DNA of 64,000 bases from Bacteroidota bacterium (GTDB lineage Bacteria; Bacteroidota; Bacteroidia; Flavobacteriales; Weeksellaceae), in the NCBI GenBank assembly GCA_023394415.1, contig JAEXAR010000033.1:1-64000 (forward strand), read 5' to 3'. The notes under the pieces are model-generated. The model was not told the DNA's origin, searched no databases, and saw only the letters and a list, made by a program, of their open reading frames with translations. The translations under genes were made by a program, and so were the position numbers. Shown piece after piece: positions 1 to 7,368 of this stretch; position 1 is the first letter of the stretch; each line of letters begins with the position of its first letter.

Positions 1-67
1 CAGATTTAAAATGATTTATACAATCATCTTCTGTCCCAAAATGTGCTGAAAAACTGAATAAATTCAT
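1..67 (-). mobile_element. IS1595-family-like transposase, N-terminal 22 codons, cut by the window edge
   Basis: Read on the minus strand from the ATG at 67, the frame stays open to the window edge and begins MNLFSFSAHFGTEDDC. This resembles the start of IS1595-type transposases, which open with a short Phe/Glu-rich helix before a zinc ribbon. The zinc ribbon and catalytic domain lie outside the window, so family and integrity cannot be confirmed. A TAnnTTTG promoter box sits 20 bases upstream. No terminal inverted repeat was recognised between here and the peptidase gene. Confidence 0.6.
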
Positions 68-87
68 ATCTAATGGTTTGATTACTA

Positions 88-95
88 CAAATATA
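88..95 (-). promoter_or_regulatory. -7 promoter box (TATATTTG) for the transposase gene
   Basis: A perfect match to the Bacteroidota -7 consensus TAnnTTTG on the minus strand. It would start transcription about 15 bases before the transposase ATG at 67. No clear -33 TTTG is visible. Confidence 0.45.
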
Positions 96-143
96 CAAAA
101 ATTATGATAAATTACGGATATTCATAAAAATAATAATTAACTC

Positions 144-1364
144 ATGAAAAAAATCTTTACGCTTGTTCTTTTTGGTTTAGCAATGTTTAGTAACGCTCAA
201 ATTGTACAAGCTTATGCTGATCGTGCTAATGTTGTAAACCAAAACAATCTACAAACCTATAACTCTGATTTGGTGGCTTTCGGTATTAGAAAAACTGGAA
301 CCACCCAAACTGCAAATGCATTGGCATATTTAAAATCAAAATATTCATCGTTCGGATATACCAATATATCTGAACAAACATTTACTTTAAGTGGCTACAC
401 TGATAAAAACTTAATTGTTACCAAAACAGGTACTACCTATCCAGATGAATATATCATCATCTGTGGACATTATGACTCTTATAGTAATTCTACTACAGGA
501 AAACACAGCGTTGGTGCTAATGATAATGCAAGTGGTGTAGCAGTTATTTTAGAAGCAGCAAGGATTCTTCAATCTGTACCAACAGAATACTCAATAAAAT
601 TTATCAATTTCAGTGGTGAAGAGCAAGGATTATTAGGGAGTAAAGAGTATGTAAGTAAAGTTGTAAACAGCACTACCCCTAAAATGAAAATCAAATTGGT
701 GTTAAATTTAGACCAAGTTGGCGGTATGGTAAATTCAGACAACAATACTATATTTTGTGAAAGGGATGAAGATACTGCCAGAAACAACGGAAACGCAATC
801 GATAACAATAATACAGCAAGTAACACTGCAACCCAAGCACTTAAAAATTATGTTGGCTATTATACTGATTCTAAATTAAGTGGTGTTATCAGCAATGCTT
901 ATGGATCAGATTATATGCCTTTTGAAAACAATAGCGAAATTATAACTGGTCTTTATGAAAGAACTACAATAAACGGATCGCCTGTTACCAACACCTATTA
1001 TCACAATAATACTGATGTCATAAACAATCTTTCTTATCCATATATCTATGAAGTAGCACGTATTGCTGTTGGAGCCTTACAACATTTTGCTGTTGCTGAC
1101 TTAACTACAGTTGTATTACCAACAATTGAAGTTAACAAATTTTCGGATATAAAAATATATCCTAATCCTGCTAAAGATTTTGTAAATATTGATGTTCCAA
1201 ATACCGATAATTATCATGTAGAAATTTATGATATGAGTGGAAGAACAGTTTATAAAAATAAAAATCAGAAACAAATTAATACATCCAAATTTAAAAGCGG
1301 TGTATATAATTTAGTTTTAAGGACAGATACCCAATCAATTGTTAATAAATTAATAGTTAAATAA
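144..1364 (+). CDS. Secreted M28 zinc aminopeptidase with T9SS sorting domain
   Basis: The protein has 406 residues. A signal peptide covers about residues 1-18 (hydrophobic core, ending FSNAQ). The M28 catalytic domain follows: GHYDS near residue 108 and GANDNASG near 124 supply zinc ligands, and FSGEEQG near 157 carries the catalytic Glu pair. The last ~70 residues form a type A T9SS sorting domain: KIYPNPAKDF, a YDMSGR motif, and an ending KLIVK. The protein should cross the inner membrane by Sec and then be exported or surface-attached by the Por/T9SS machinery to release N-terminal amino acids from peptides. It stands alone between an IS end and a convergent glycosyltransferase gene. Confidence 0.9.
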   Translation: MKKIFTLVLFGLAMFSNAQIVQAYADRANVVNQNNLQTYNSDLVAFGIRKTGTTQTANALAYLKSKYSSFGYTNISEQTFTLSGYTDKNLIVTKTGTTYPDEYIIICGHYDSYSNSTTGKHSVGANDNASGVAVILEAARILQSVPTEYSIKFINFSGEEQGLLGSKEYVSKVVNSTTPKMKIKLVLNLDQVGGMVNSDNNTIFCERDEDTARNNGNAIDNNNTASNTATQALKNYVGYYTDSKLSGVISNAYGSDYMPFENNSEIITGLYERTTINGSPVTNTYYHNNTDVINNLSYPYIYEVARIAVGALQHFAVADLTTVVLPTIEVNKFSDIKIYPNPAKDFVNIDVPNTDNYHVEIYDMSGRTVYKNKNQKQINTSKFKSGVYNLVLRTDTQSIVNKLIVK

Positions 1365-1367
1365 ATT

Positions 1368-1447
1368 AAAAACCTCAACATTTTGGACTGCCCCCAAAAA
1401 GTTAGACACTTTTTAGGGACAGTCCACTTGGCTCAGGTTTTTTTTTA
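1368..1447. repeat. IS-end-like inverted repeat nested in a terminator hairpin
   Basis: At 1384-1426, two 19-base arms (TGGACTGCCCCCAAAAAGT and the reverse complement of TGGACTGTCCCTAAAAAGT) face each other across a 5-base loop. The arms look like IS terminal repeats of the TGGACTG-CCCC type. Outside them, AAAAACCT at 1368 pairs with AGGTTTTT at 1435 and runs into a long T tract, which looks like an older terminator split by the insert. It now probably terminates the peptidase transcript. IS ancestry is inferred from the shape of the ends only. Confidence 0.55.
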
Positions 1448-1454
1448 TATTCAC

Positions 1455-2546
1455 TTATGATAATTCTTTATAAATATTCATTATTGTAGAAACCACATTT
1501 TCATCTTTAAATTTTTCTGCAAAAGCAAAATTTTTTTCACGGCGTCTTTTTCTTTCAGATTCATTATCCCACAAAAATTGAACTTTAGCTCTGATGTCGT
1601 TTGGGTTTTCCGGATTTACATATAATGCATATTCTCCTCCTGCTTCCGGTAAAGAACCTACATTACCTATTATTAAGGGCGTTCCTGAAAATAATGCATC
1701 AACTACTGGTGTGGCAAATCCCTCAAACACGTTTGTATAAATAAAAATATTTGCCAATCTATATATTGCAGCGAGGTCTTCTTCTTTAACGTTATTAATA
1801 AAATGAACTTCTACACTACTTTTTTTAATAAATTTTAAATGTTTATGGCTTAAATTACTGTTATCCCCTATAACAACTAAAGGAATACCTGTGTCTTGCA
1901 GAGCTTTTATTAAATTTCGAAAATTCTCATTATCATTAAAAGTAATTCTATATAAAATAAATTGGTTTGGGAGATCAAATTTTTGTCTGGTTACTTCTAG
2001 AAATTCAGGGAAAATATACTCTTTAAATCTCTTATGAGATAAAGGATAAACAATTTTTATTTTATGTTCCGAAACTTTAAAATACTTATTAATATCTTTC
2101 TTGTTTTGTTCTGAAACTGTAACAATTAAGTCGGCAGATTGTGCAGCTTTATTAAGTTTTCGATAATAAATTTTACGTTTAAGCCAAGAATAATTATTTG
2201 GATATTTTAAAAAATTTAAATCTTGAATGGTTATGATTTTTTTAATAGGCTTACTATTCCACTTTTTTGGTAATTCGCCGGAAAGACTGTGAAAAATTTC
2301 TGCCCCTATGTTTTGGACTTCAGTTCCTGCGTTAGAGGGTTTTAAGAGTCTTTCTTCAGTTATTTTTGTGAATGAAACGTTTGGTAATTCTAAAACGTTT
2401 TTGTTTATTTCTGATTGATTATTGCCTAAAATAAAATAGTGATTATCCTTTTGGTAAATCGCTAACAAACGTATTAAATTATAAGAAGAATTTCCCAACC
2501 ATAAAGAATTGGGAAATTTATTTTGGATATGATAAGCGATTTTCAT
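1455..2546 (-). CDS. Glycosyltransferase, GT4 (group 1) family
   Basis: With the start at the ATG at 2546 (MKIAYHIQNKFPNS) the protein has 363 residues. The C-terminal half shows the GT-B nucleotide-sugar site: EGFATPVVDALFSGTPLI near residue 285, then GSLPEAGG and YVNPENPNDI. This is the usual E-x7-E region, with Asp in the second acidic position. It probably transfers a sugar from a nucleotide-sugar donor in the cytoplasm to a glycan or lipid acceptor; the substrate is unknown. A longer frame begins at 2600, but its first 18 codons are encoded by a dispersed repeat, so the internal start is preferred. No other polysaccharide gene is adjacent. Confidence 0.8.
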   Translation of the reverse strand: MKIAYHIQNKFPNSLWLGNSSYNLIRLLAIYQKDNHYFILGNNQSEINKNVLELPNVSFTKITEERLLKPSNAGTEVQNIGAEIFHSLSGELPKKWNSKPIKKIITIQDLNFLKYPNNYSWLKRKIYYRKLNKAAQSADLIVTVSEQNKKDINKYFKVSEHKIKIVYPLSHKRFKEYIFPEFLEVTRQKFDLPNQFILYRITFNDNENFRNLIKALQDTGIPLVVIGDNSNLSHKHLKFIKKSSVEVHFINNVKEEDLAAIYRLANIFIYTNVFEGFATPVVDALFSGTPLIIGNVGSLPEAGGEYALYVNPENPNDIRAKVQFLWDNESERKRRREKNFAFAEKFKDENVVSTIMNIYKELS

Positions 2547-2640
2547 GGACCGATTTCTAGCCCTGATCGCAGCGGAAATCCTTTTATTTTTCTTTGACAT
2601 AAGGAAAAATAAAAGATTGCAGCGGAGAGCAGGAAAAAGC
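2547..2640. repeat. Dispersed repeat with hairpin, copy 1
   Basis: A perfect 12-base stem, CTTTTATTTTTC (2581-2592) against GAAAAATAAAAG (2604-2615), is flanked on both sides by a direct motif close to GATYGCAGCGGAAA. The same architecture recurs at 50767-50850. It resembles the short palindromic repeats scattered through Chryseobacterium-type genomes. It overlaps the upstream extension of the glycosyltransferase frame. Confidence 0.65.
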
Positions 2641-2651
2641 TTCTAAAAAAA

Positions 2652-3464
2652 TTAAACTGCTACATTATTTTCTCTCAGCGCATCGTTAAGAGAGGTTTTC
2701 TTGTCTGTAGATTCTTTTCTTTTACCAATGATTAATGCGCAAGGTACTTGATACTCTCCTGCAGGATAATGTTTGGTATAGCTTCCAGGAATTACTACAG
2801 AACGCGCAGGAACTCGTCCTTTTATCTCTACAGGTTCATGGCCTGTAACGTCTATAATTTTTGTAGAACCCGTCAGTACAACATTTGCTCCTAAAACGGC
2901 TTCTTTTTCTACGTGAACGCCTTCTACCACAATACATCTTGAGCCAATAAAACAATCGTCCTCAATAATAACAGGTGCTGCTTGTAACGGCTCTAAAACA
3001 CCTCCAATACCAACACCACCACTTAAATGGACATTTTTACCAATTTGGGCGCAGCTTCCAACCGTAGCCCAAGTGTCTACCATAGTTCCGGAATCTACAT
3101 AAGCACCAATATTAACATAAGAAGGCATCATTATAACACCCGGCGCAACGTACGAACCTTCTCTAGCAATAGCGTGAGGCACTACTCTAACACCTTTTTC
3201 GGCATAGTTTTTTTTCAATGGAATTTTATCGTGAAATTCAAAAGGTCCAACTTCGATGGTTTCCATTGTTTGAATAGGAAAATACATAACCACAGCTTTC
3301 TTTACCCACTCATTAACCTTCCATCCGTTTTCTGAAGGCTCTGCAACACGCAGCTCGCCAATATCTAATTTTGAGATCACTTCTCTAATGGCAGCTTTGC
3401 TGTCCTCATTCTGCAAAAGTTCTCTGTTATCCCAAATGTTCTCAATGGTTTGTTGTAAGTTCAT
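2652..3464 (-). CDS. dapD: 2,3,4,5-tetrahydropyridine-2,6-dicarboxylate N-succinyltransferase
   Basis: The protein has 270 residues from the ATG at 3464 (MNLQQTIENIW); an in-frame ATG three codons earlier is less family-like. It transfers succinyl from succinyl-CoA to tetrahydrodipicolinate, in the succinylase branch of diaminopimelate/lysine synthesis in the cytoplasm. The middle of the protein is a left-handed beta-helix of hexapeptide repeats (YVAPGVIMMPSYVNIGAYVDSG, then GGVGIGGVLEPLQAAPVII), as in trimeric DapD. Length is normal for the family. A perfect -7 box lies at 3492-3499, so it is probably transcribed alone. Confidence 0.93.
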   Translation of the reverse strand: MNLQQTIENIWDNRELLQNEDSKAAIREVISKLDIGELRVAEPSENGWKVNEWVKKAVVMYFPIQTMETIEVGPFEFHDKIPLKKNYAEKGVRVVPHAIAREGSYVAPGVIMMPSYVNIGAYVDSGTMVDTWATVGSCAQIGKNVHLSGGVGIGGVLEPLQAAPVIIEDDCFIGSRCIVVEGVHVEKEAVLGANVVLTGSTKIIDVTGHEPVEIKGRVPARSVVIPGSYTKHYPAGEYQVPCALIIGKRKESTDKKTSLNDALRENNVAV

Positions 3465-3491
3465 CTTTATCAATTATAATTTTAATGCTTA

Positions 3492-3499
3492 CAAAAATA
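3492..3499 (-). promoter_or_regulatory. -7 promoter box (TATTTTTG) of dapD
   Basis: A perfect TAnnTTTG match on the minus strand. The predicted transcription start falls near 3486, about 20 bases before the chosen dapD start codon. Confidence 0.55.
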
Positions 3500-3536
3500 A
3501 GTATTTGTAGTGGAAAATTAAGCTTAAAGCCAACAT

Positions 3537-3568
3537 AAAAAAGAATCATCTTTTTGCAAAGATGATTC
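3537..3568 (-). terminator. Intrinsic terminator after the NlpC/P60 gene
   Basis: GAATCATCTTT (3543-3553) pairs perfectly with AAAGATGATTC (3558-3568) across a 4-base loop. On the minus strand a U-run follows. It lies 36 bases downstream of the NlpC/P60 stop codon. Confidence 0.8.
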
Positions 3569-3603
3569 GGTTGTCAAAACTTAAAAAATATGTGATGTAT
3601 TTT

Positions 3604-4176
3604 TTATAAAACTCTTTGTGCGTGCAGATACGCTTTATTCCAATACTTTTCATTCAATGATGAAATGATGACGCCTTTGGAAGTGGATGAATGGATAAAC
3701 TTCACCTCGCCATCTCTACCAATATCGTGTACAATTCCTACATGAGATACTCGAGTCCCACCTGCTGTAGCAAAAAACAGTAAATCGCCAGGCTTCACAT
3801 TTTTGATGTCGATTTCAGAACCTGTTACAGCCTGATCTGATGAGCGTCGTGGAAGTTTATAAGAATTTTCTTGAAAAACCGTCAGCGTAAAACCAGAACA
3901 ATCAAAACCGGAAGACGAAGCGCCACCATATTTGTAAGGTGCGCCAAGATATTTTTGGGCATCTTTCAATAAATCTTGAATTTCACTTGAAATTTTGCCC
4001 GAAAATCTAGAATCCAAATTTCGTAAACCTTCCGCTTTTGCCACTGTAGGTGTTGGTATTTCTCTTTTTACGGGCTCCATTTTTTTTGAAGATGAAACAC
4101 TATGGGAACTGCCGCAGGAAACCAAAACTATTGCAGCAGCAAGTGAAAATATTAGCGATTTAAGATTCATATCCAT
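3604..4176 (-). CDS. NlpC/P60-family cell-wall peptidase lipoprotein
   Basis: The protein has 190 residues. A lipoprotein signal ends at VLVSCGSS (Cys near residue 21), so it should be anchored in the envelope. The C40 catalytic domain spans about residues 65-190, with nucleophile Cys in SGFDCSGF near 92, the His in RVSHVGIVHD near 145, and a third polar site in FIHSST. Such enzymes cut the D-gamma-glutamyl-diaminopimelate bond of peptidoglycan stem peptides. A second ATG two codons in is an equally good start. It has its own promoter box at 4230 and a terminator at 3537. Confidence 0.88.
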   Translation of the reverse strand: MDMNLKSLIFSLAAAIVLVSCGSSHSVSSSKKMEPVKREIPTPTVAKAEGLRNLDSRFSGKISSEIQDLLKDAQKYLGAPYKYGGASSSGFDCSGFTLTVFQENSYKLPRRSSDQAVTGSEIDIKNVKPGDLLFFATAGGTRVSHVGIVHDIGRDGEVKFIHSSTSKGVIISSLNEKYWNKAYLHAQRVL

Positions 4177-4229
4177 TGAGATAACGGCTTTGTTTAAAAG
4201 TTATTTTTTGAAATAGAAATTCTTAATCA

Positions 4230-4237
4230 CAAATATA
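4230..4237 (-). promoter_or_regulatory. -7 promoter box (TATATTTG) of the NlpC/P60 gene
   Basis: A perfect TAnnTTTG match on the minus strand about 55 bases before the start codon. It is divergent from the promoter at 4318, so both sit in one shared 170-base control region. Confidence 0.5.
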
Positions 4238-4250
4238 ATAATAATTTTAA

Positions 4251-4288
4251 ATATTACAACTATATTGAAATTATATTACAACTATACT
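4251..4288. repeat. Pair of 16-base direct repeats in the divergent control region
   Basis: ATATTACAACTATATT (4251-4266) and ATATTACAACTATACT (4273-4288) are identical but for one base and are spaced 22 bases start to start, about two helical turns. A partial third copy follows. They lie between two divergent promoter boxes and could be an operator. Confidence 0.5.
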
Positions 4289-4317
4289 ATAACTATTCAT
4301 AATTAATTAATTTAGTG

Positions 4318-4325
4318 TATCTTTG
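4318..4325 (+). promoter_or_regulatory. -7 promoter box (TATCTTTG) of the gene at 4344
   Basis: A perfect TAnnTTTG match 18 bases before the ATG. It overlaps the TTG at 4323 that would otherwise be the longest start, so that TTG cannot be translated from this transcript. Confidence 0.55.
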
Positions 4326-4343
4326 GCACCATTTTCAAATTAT

Positions 4344-4991
4344 ATGGCACGATACGAAAGCATTATGAAAATAACTGGCACTATTGATAATCTGGTATTT
4401 TATCAGCTTAATGGTGTAAATGTCGTGCGTAAAAAAAGTGGTTTTAACTCTTCAGATTACAAGAAGAAACCATCATATCAAAAAGTAAGGGAAAACAGTT
4501 CAGAATTCGGACATTGCAGCAAAACAGGAAAAATGTTAAGGAATGTGCTGCAGGATTATCTAAAAGACAATGGCGACAAATATCTATATCAGAAATTTGC
4601 CAAACTAATGACGGAGATAAAAGATTTGGATTTAAGCTCTGAACGTGGTAAACGAACCGTTGATAAAGGATTAGAAAACGCAGAAGCTATTATAAAACTG
4701 CAAAATTTTTCATTCGGGAAATTTGATAATGTACAGAAAGACATTGCTAAAAGTGAAAGCCTCTTCAGCATTACAATTGAGAAAATTAAAAAATTTGATG
4801 CTGATGAACTTGAATTGGTAACATTACAACCTAATTTTAACCATTATACTTGTGAGAAACATTCACAGATAGTTCCTCTAACTAAAGCCAATTTTTACGA
4901 GTTTGATAAATTTTATAAAGATAGCGATACCCTTCTCTATTTTGGAGTTCTGAAGAATGGTGGTGAAATTCTCAAACTCGGATTCATCTAA
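4344..4991 (+). CDS. Conserved hypothetical protein of flavobacterial type
   Basis: The protein has 215 residues from ATG 4344 (MARYESIMKITG). No catalytic motif, signal peptide or membrane segment is visible. The N-terminal part (KITGTIDNLVFYQL, then VRKKSGF and a basic ENSSEFGHCSKTGKMLR stretch) resembles a family of uncharacterised flavobacterial proteins that begin with a short beta-hairpin and a basic helix. That resemblance is from memory, not from a search. The rest is helical and charged. The gene stands alone with its own promoter and upstream direct repeats. Function unknown. Confidence 0.65.
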   Translation: MARYESIMKITGTIDNLVFYQLNGVNVVRKKSGFNSSDYKKKPSYQKVRENSSEFGHCSKTGKMLRNVLQDYLKDNGDKYLYQKFAKLMTEIKDLDLSSERGKRTVDKGLENAEAIIKLQNFSFGKFDNVQKDIAKSESLFSITIEKIKKFDADELELVTLQPNFNHYTCEKHSQIVPLTKANFYEFDKFYKDSDTLLYFGVLKNGGEILKLGFI

Positions 4992-4995
4992 ATAA

Positions 4996-5018
4996 AAAAA
5001 AGTTCCCTAAGGAACTTA
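4996..5018 (-). terminator. Intrinsic terminator of the cold-shock-domain gene
   Basis: AAGTTCC (5000-5006) pairs with GGAACTT (5011-5017). On the minus strand the hairpin is followed by eight U residues. It begins immediately after the stop codon at 5021 and also separates the convergent gene ending at 4991. Confidence 0.8.
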
Positions 5019-5020
5019 AT

Positions 5021-5455
5021 TTATTTTACAATCTGAATGTTAATGGCAGAGAAGCCCTTCTGTGAGCGTTCTTTTTCAAACTTCACTTTGTGACCTTTTT
5101 TGATCTCTCCACTTACATTATTGATGTGGAAAAACACATTTTCTTTGGTATTGTTCTCGGTGATGAACCCGTAACCTTTTTCACTTAAAAAAGTAACGAT
5201 GCCTAATTTTTGTGCATCTTCTTCGATAATTGGCGCTGCACCAAGTTGTATATCTGCTGCATTAATTTCGAGTTTATCTTGCTGATCCGGAGGTGTTGAT
5301 GTCAACTGACCGTTAGCATCTACATAAAGAAACATCTCATCTAAAGATTTTCCTTTGTTATTACTGGTTTTTCGCTCTTCTCTTTTAAGTGCTTTTTCTT
5401 TTTGCTTCTGAAGTTTTTTCTTTAAATTTTCTTTTTTTGAGAAAGAATCTGACAT
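5021..5455 (-). CDS. Cold-shock-domain protein with basic N-terminal extension
   Basis: The protein has 144 residues. The C-terminal ~65 residues are a cold-shock OB fold: IVTFLSEKGYGFIT holds the RNP1-like motif (KGYGFI) and VFFHINNV the RNP2-like motif, which together bind single-stranded nucleic acid. The first ~40 residues are almost all Lys, Glu and Gln with Arg, a charged helix that may add RNA affinity. This two-part form is about twice the length of CspA. It probably acts as a cytoplasmic RNA chaperone. It is monocistronic, with a long 5' leader (see 5456-5628). Confidence 0.85.
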   Translation of the reverse strand: MSDSFSKKENLKKKLQKQKEKALKREERKTSNNKGKSLDEMFLYVDANGQLTSTPPDQQDKLEINAADIQLGAAPIIEEDAQKLGIVTFLSEKGYGFITENNTKENVFFHINNVSGEIKKGHKVKFEKERSQKGFSAINIQIVK

Positions 5456-5628
5456 AAATGGTTTGAAATATTAATGAATAAATAATGATTTGTACAGCGA
5501 ATACCTCACTGTCCTTATTGGGAAGAATTAAAAAATGGTGCTGAGTAGCGAAAAACTGAATTTTGAAAAACCTAAAACAGCAATTGCAACGGCAGAAACC
5601 CGTTCTTAAAAATTACTTTGCAAAGATA
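5456..5628 (-). promoter_or_regulatory. Promoter and ~160-base leader of the cold-shock-domain gene
   Basis: A perfect -7 box (TATCTTTG on the minus strand) lies at 5621-5628, placing transcription start near 5614. That leaves a leader of about 160 bases before the ATG at 5455, much longer than the 10-50 bases typical here. Long structured leaders are a known feature of cold-shock mRNAs, so RNA-level thermal control is plausible. Confidence 0.5.
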
Positions 5629-5653
5629 AGCTAAATAAAATAAAGATTTAATG

Positions 5654-5683
5654 AAAAAAATCACTCCAAAATAGAGTGATTTT
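5654..5683 (-). terminator. Terminator downstream of tRNA-Ala
   Basis: AATCACTC (5659-5666) pairs with GAGTGATT (5674-5681), with a U-run on the minus strand. It starts three bases after the tRNA 3' end. Confidence 0.75.
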
Positions 5684-5685
5684 TG

Positions 5686-5759
5686 TGGAGAATACGGGAT
5701 TCGAACCCGTGACCTTTTGACTGCCAGTCAAACGCGCTAGCCAACTGCGCCAATCCCCC
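5686..5759 (-). tRNA. tRNA-Ala, anticodon GGC
   Basis: All four arms fold. The acceptor is GGGGGAT with ATTCTCC, including the G3-U70 wobble pair that identifies alanine tRNAs. The anticodon stem is TTTGA/TCAAA with loop CTGGCAG (anticodon GGC), and the T arm is ACGGG TTCGAAT CCCGT. The discriminator is A and the CCA end is not encoded. It is followed by its own terminator. Confidence 0.95.
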
Positions 5760-5916
5760 TTGGTTTTGAAATGAGAGTGCAATAATAAATATTTTTTGTC
5801 AATATTTAATTTAAAAAATAAAATATTTGTAATTAAAATTTATAATTCTGTAACCTTTTCTATATTTTAATCGTATATATAGTTGCAGCCTAGAACCAAT
5901 GGGCGAAAAAGTGTAA

Positions 5917-6783
5917 ATGAGACAATTAAAAATTACAAAACAGGTTACCAACAGGGAAACCGCATCGCTTGACAAGTATCTTCAGGAAATTGGTAAAGTA
6001 GAACTGATTACTGCAGACGAAGAAGTAGAATTGGCACAAAAAATACGCGTCGGAGACAGAGTTGCGCTCGAGAAACTCATCAAAGCCAATCTTCGTTTCG
6101 TCGTTTCTGTATCGAAACAGTATCAAAATCAGGGACTTTCGCTTCCTGACTTAATCAATGAAGGTAATCTTGGATTGATGAAAGCCGCGAAAAGATATGA
6201 TGAAACCAGAGGTTTTAAATTTATTTCTTATGCTGTTTGGTGGATTCGTCAGTCGATTTTACAGGCTTTGGCAGAACAATCGAGAATTGTACGTCTTCCG
6301 TTGAATAAAATTGGTTCTATCAATAAAATCAATAAAGCATACGCGCACTTAGAGCAGGAAAATGAACGTCCGCCTTCTCCTGAAGAATTGGCAGAAGTTC
6401 TGGATATGAGCGAAGAAGATATCAAAGAATCAATGAAAAACAGTGGGCGACACTTATCAATGGATGCGCCGTTGGTTGAAGGAGAAGATTCTAACCTTTA
6501 TGACGTTTTGCGTTCCGGAGAATCGCCAAGTCCTGATAAAGATTTGATGTTGGAATCTCTACAAATTGAGATTGAAAGAGCATTGCAAACATTGACGCCA
6601 AGAGAAGCAGATTTGGTTCGCCTTTATTTCGGTTTGAACGGAAAACATCCGATGACTTTAGAAGAAATTGGAGAAACTTTCGACTTGACGAGAGAACGCG
6701 TACGCCAGATTAAAGAAAAAGCCATTAAGCGATTAAAACACAATACCAGAAGCAAGATTTTGAAATCTTATCTTGGTAAATAA
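5917..6783 (+). CDS. rpoD: Primary RNA polymerase sigma factor (RpoD/SigA, Bacteroidota type)
   Basis: The protein has 288 residues. It begins directly at region 1.2 ([17 protein letters not shown]), with no region 1.1, as is usual for Bacteroidota primary sigma factors. Region 2 ([17 protein letters not shown], then the [17 protein letters not shown] motif) contacts core polymerase and melts the -7 box. Region 3 is [11 protein letters not shown]. Region 4 ([24 protein letters not shown]) is the helix-turn-helix that reads the -33 element. It directs housekeeping transcription from TAnnTTTG promoters such as those mapped in this window. A strong terminator follows at 6846. Confidence 0.95.
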   Translation: MRQLKITKQVTNRETASLDKYLQEIGKVELITADEEVELAQKIRVGDRVALEKLIKANLRFVVSVSKQYQNQGLSLPDLINEGNLGLMKAAKRYDETRGFKFISYAVWWIRQSILQALAEQSRIVRLPLNKIGSINKINKAYAHLEQENERPPSPEELAEVLDMSEEDIKESMKNSGRHLSMDAPLVEGEDSNLYDVLRSGESPSPDKDLMLESLQIEIERALQTLTPREADLVRLYFGLNGKHPMTLEEIGETFDLTRERVRQIKEKAIKRLKHNTRSKILKSYLGK

Positions 6784-6795
6784 GTGCCTCATCCT

Positions 6796-6823
6796 AAATC
6801 CTTCTCCTAAAGGATAAGGACTT
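6796..6823. repeat. Short imperfect palindrome
   Basis: AAATCCTTCTCCT faces AGGATAAGGACTT across two bases. It resembles the small dispersed palindromes common between genes in this group. No second copy was seen in the window. Confidence 0.4.
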
Positions 6824-6845
6824 CGTAAAAATATTTATAAATTAG

Positions 6846-6875
6846 AGCAGGTTTTGATAAGCCTGCTTTTTTGTT
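6846..6875 (+). terminator. Intrinsic terminator of rpoD
   Basis: AGCAGG (6846-6851) pairs with CCTGCT (6862-6867) and is followed by six Ts. It lies 63 bases after the rpoD stop codon. Confidence 0.8.
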
Positions 6876-6989
6876 GAAAACTCTATAACCTAGTTAAAAA
6901 TCTTTGATTTTTATTCTTATGTGTTCTTTATAAGAATTAAACTTTTCTAATGTGTCTAATGTGTTAAAATAAAAATTGTAATTATTATT

Positions 6990-7253
6990 ATGGAAACCAA
7001 AGAAAAAATATCATCAGCAGAACTGAAATTGTTGAAAGAAAAGCCCGTTACAGAACATCAAAAAAGTCCCTACAGTAAAAAGATGGGATTTTTGATTTGG
7101 GGAATTCTGTTTTTGGTTACCGGTATTTTTTGTTCATTGGAACTTTCAGATAATCCTGTTTTACAGACTGTAATTTCTGTTTTTGTGATTTTGGGAAGTG
7201 TGGTTTTGTTTTATTTGTACTTTAAGTTGAATAAAAAACATTTTAATTCATAA
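6990..7253 (+). CDS. Small two-helix membrane protein, unknown function
   Basis: The protein has 87 residues. A Lys/Glu-rich cytoplasmic N-terminus (residues 1-30) precedes two hydrophobic segments, about 32-50 (GFLIWGILFLVTGIFCSL) and 58-78 (LQTVISVFVILGSVVLFYLYF), and the end is basic (KLNKKHFNS). The positive charges on both ends suggest a hairpin with both termini inside. No known domain was recognised. Codon use is like that of the neighbours. There is no obvious partner gene. Confidence 0.6.
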   Translation: METKEKISSAELKLLKEKPVTEHQKSPYSKKMGFLIWGILFLVTGIFCSLELSDNPVLQTVISVFVILGSVVLFYLYFKLNKKHFNS

Positions 7254-7290
7254 ATAAATCTTTTGGTCTCATTTTTTAAAATAGAAAAGT

Positions 7291-7321
7291 TTTGAAAATA
7301 TGTCTACTTTAATTAATTTTG
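7291..7321 (+). promoter_or_regulatory. Complete -33/-7 promoter of the lipoprotein gene at 7369
   Basis: TTTG at 7291-7294 and TAATTTTG at 7314-7321 are separated by 19 bases, an ideal Bacteroidota primary-sigma promoter. The predicted start gives a leader of about 40 bases. Confidence 0.65.
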
Positions 7322-7368
7322 ACTTTTATTATAAATTTACTCAATATAGATAAAATGATATTAAAGAG

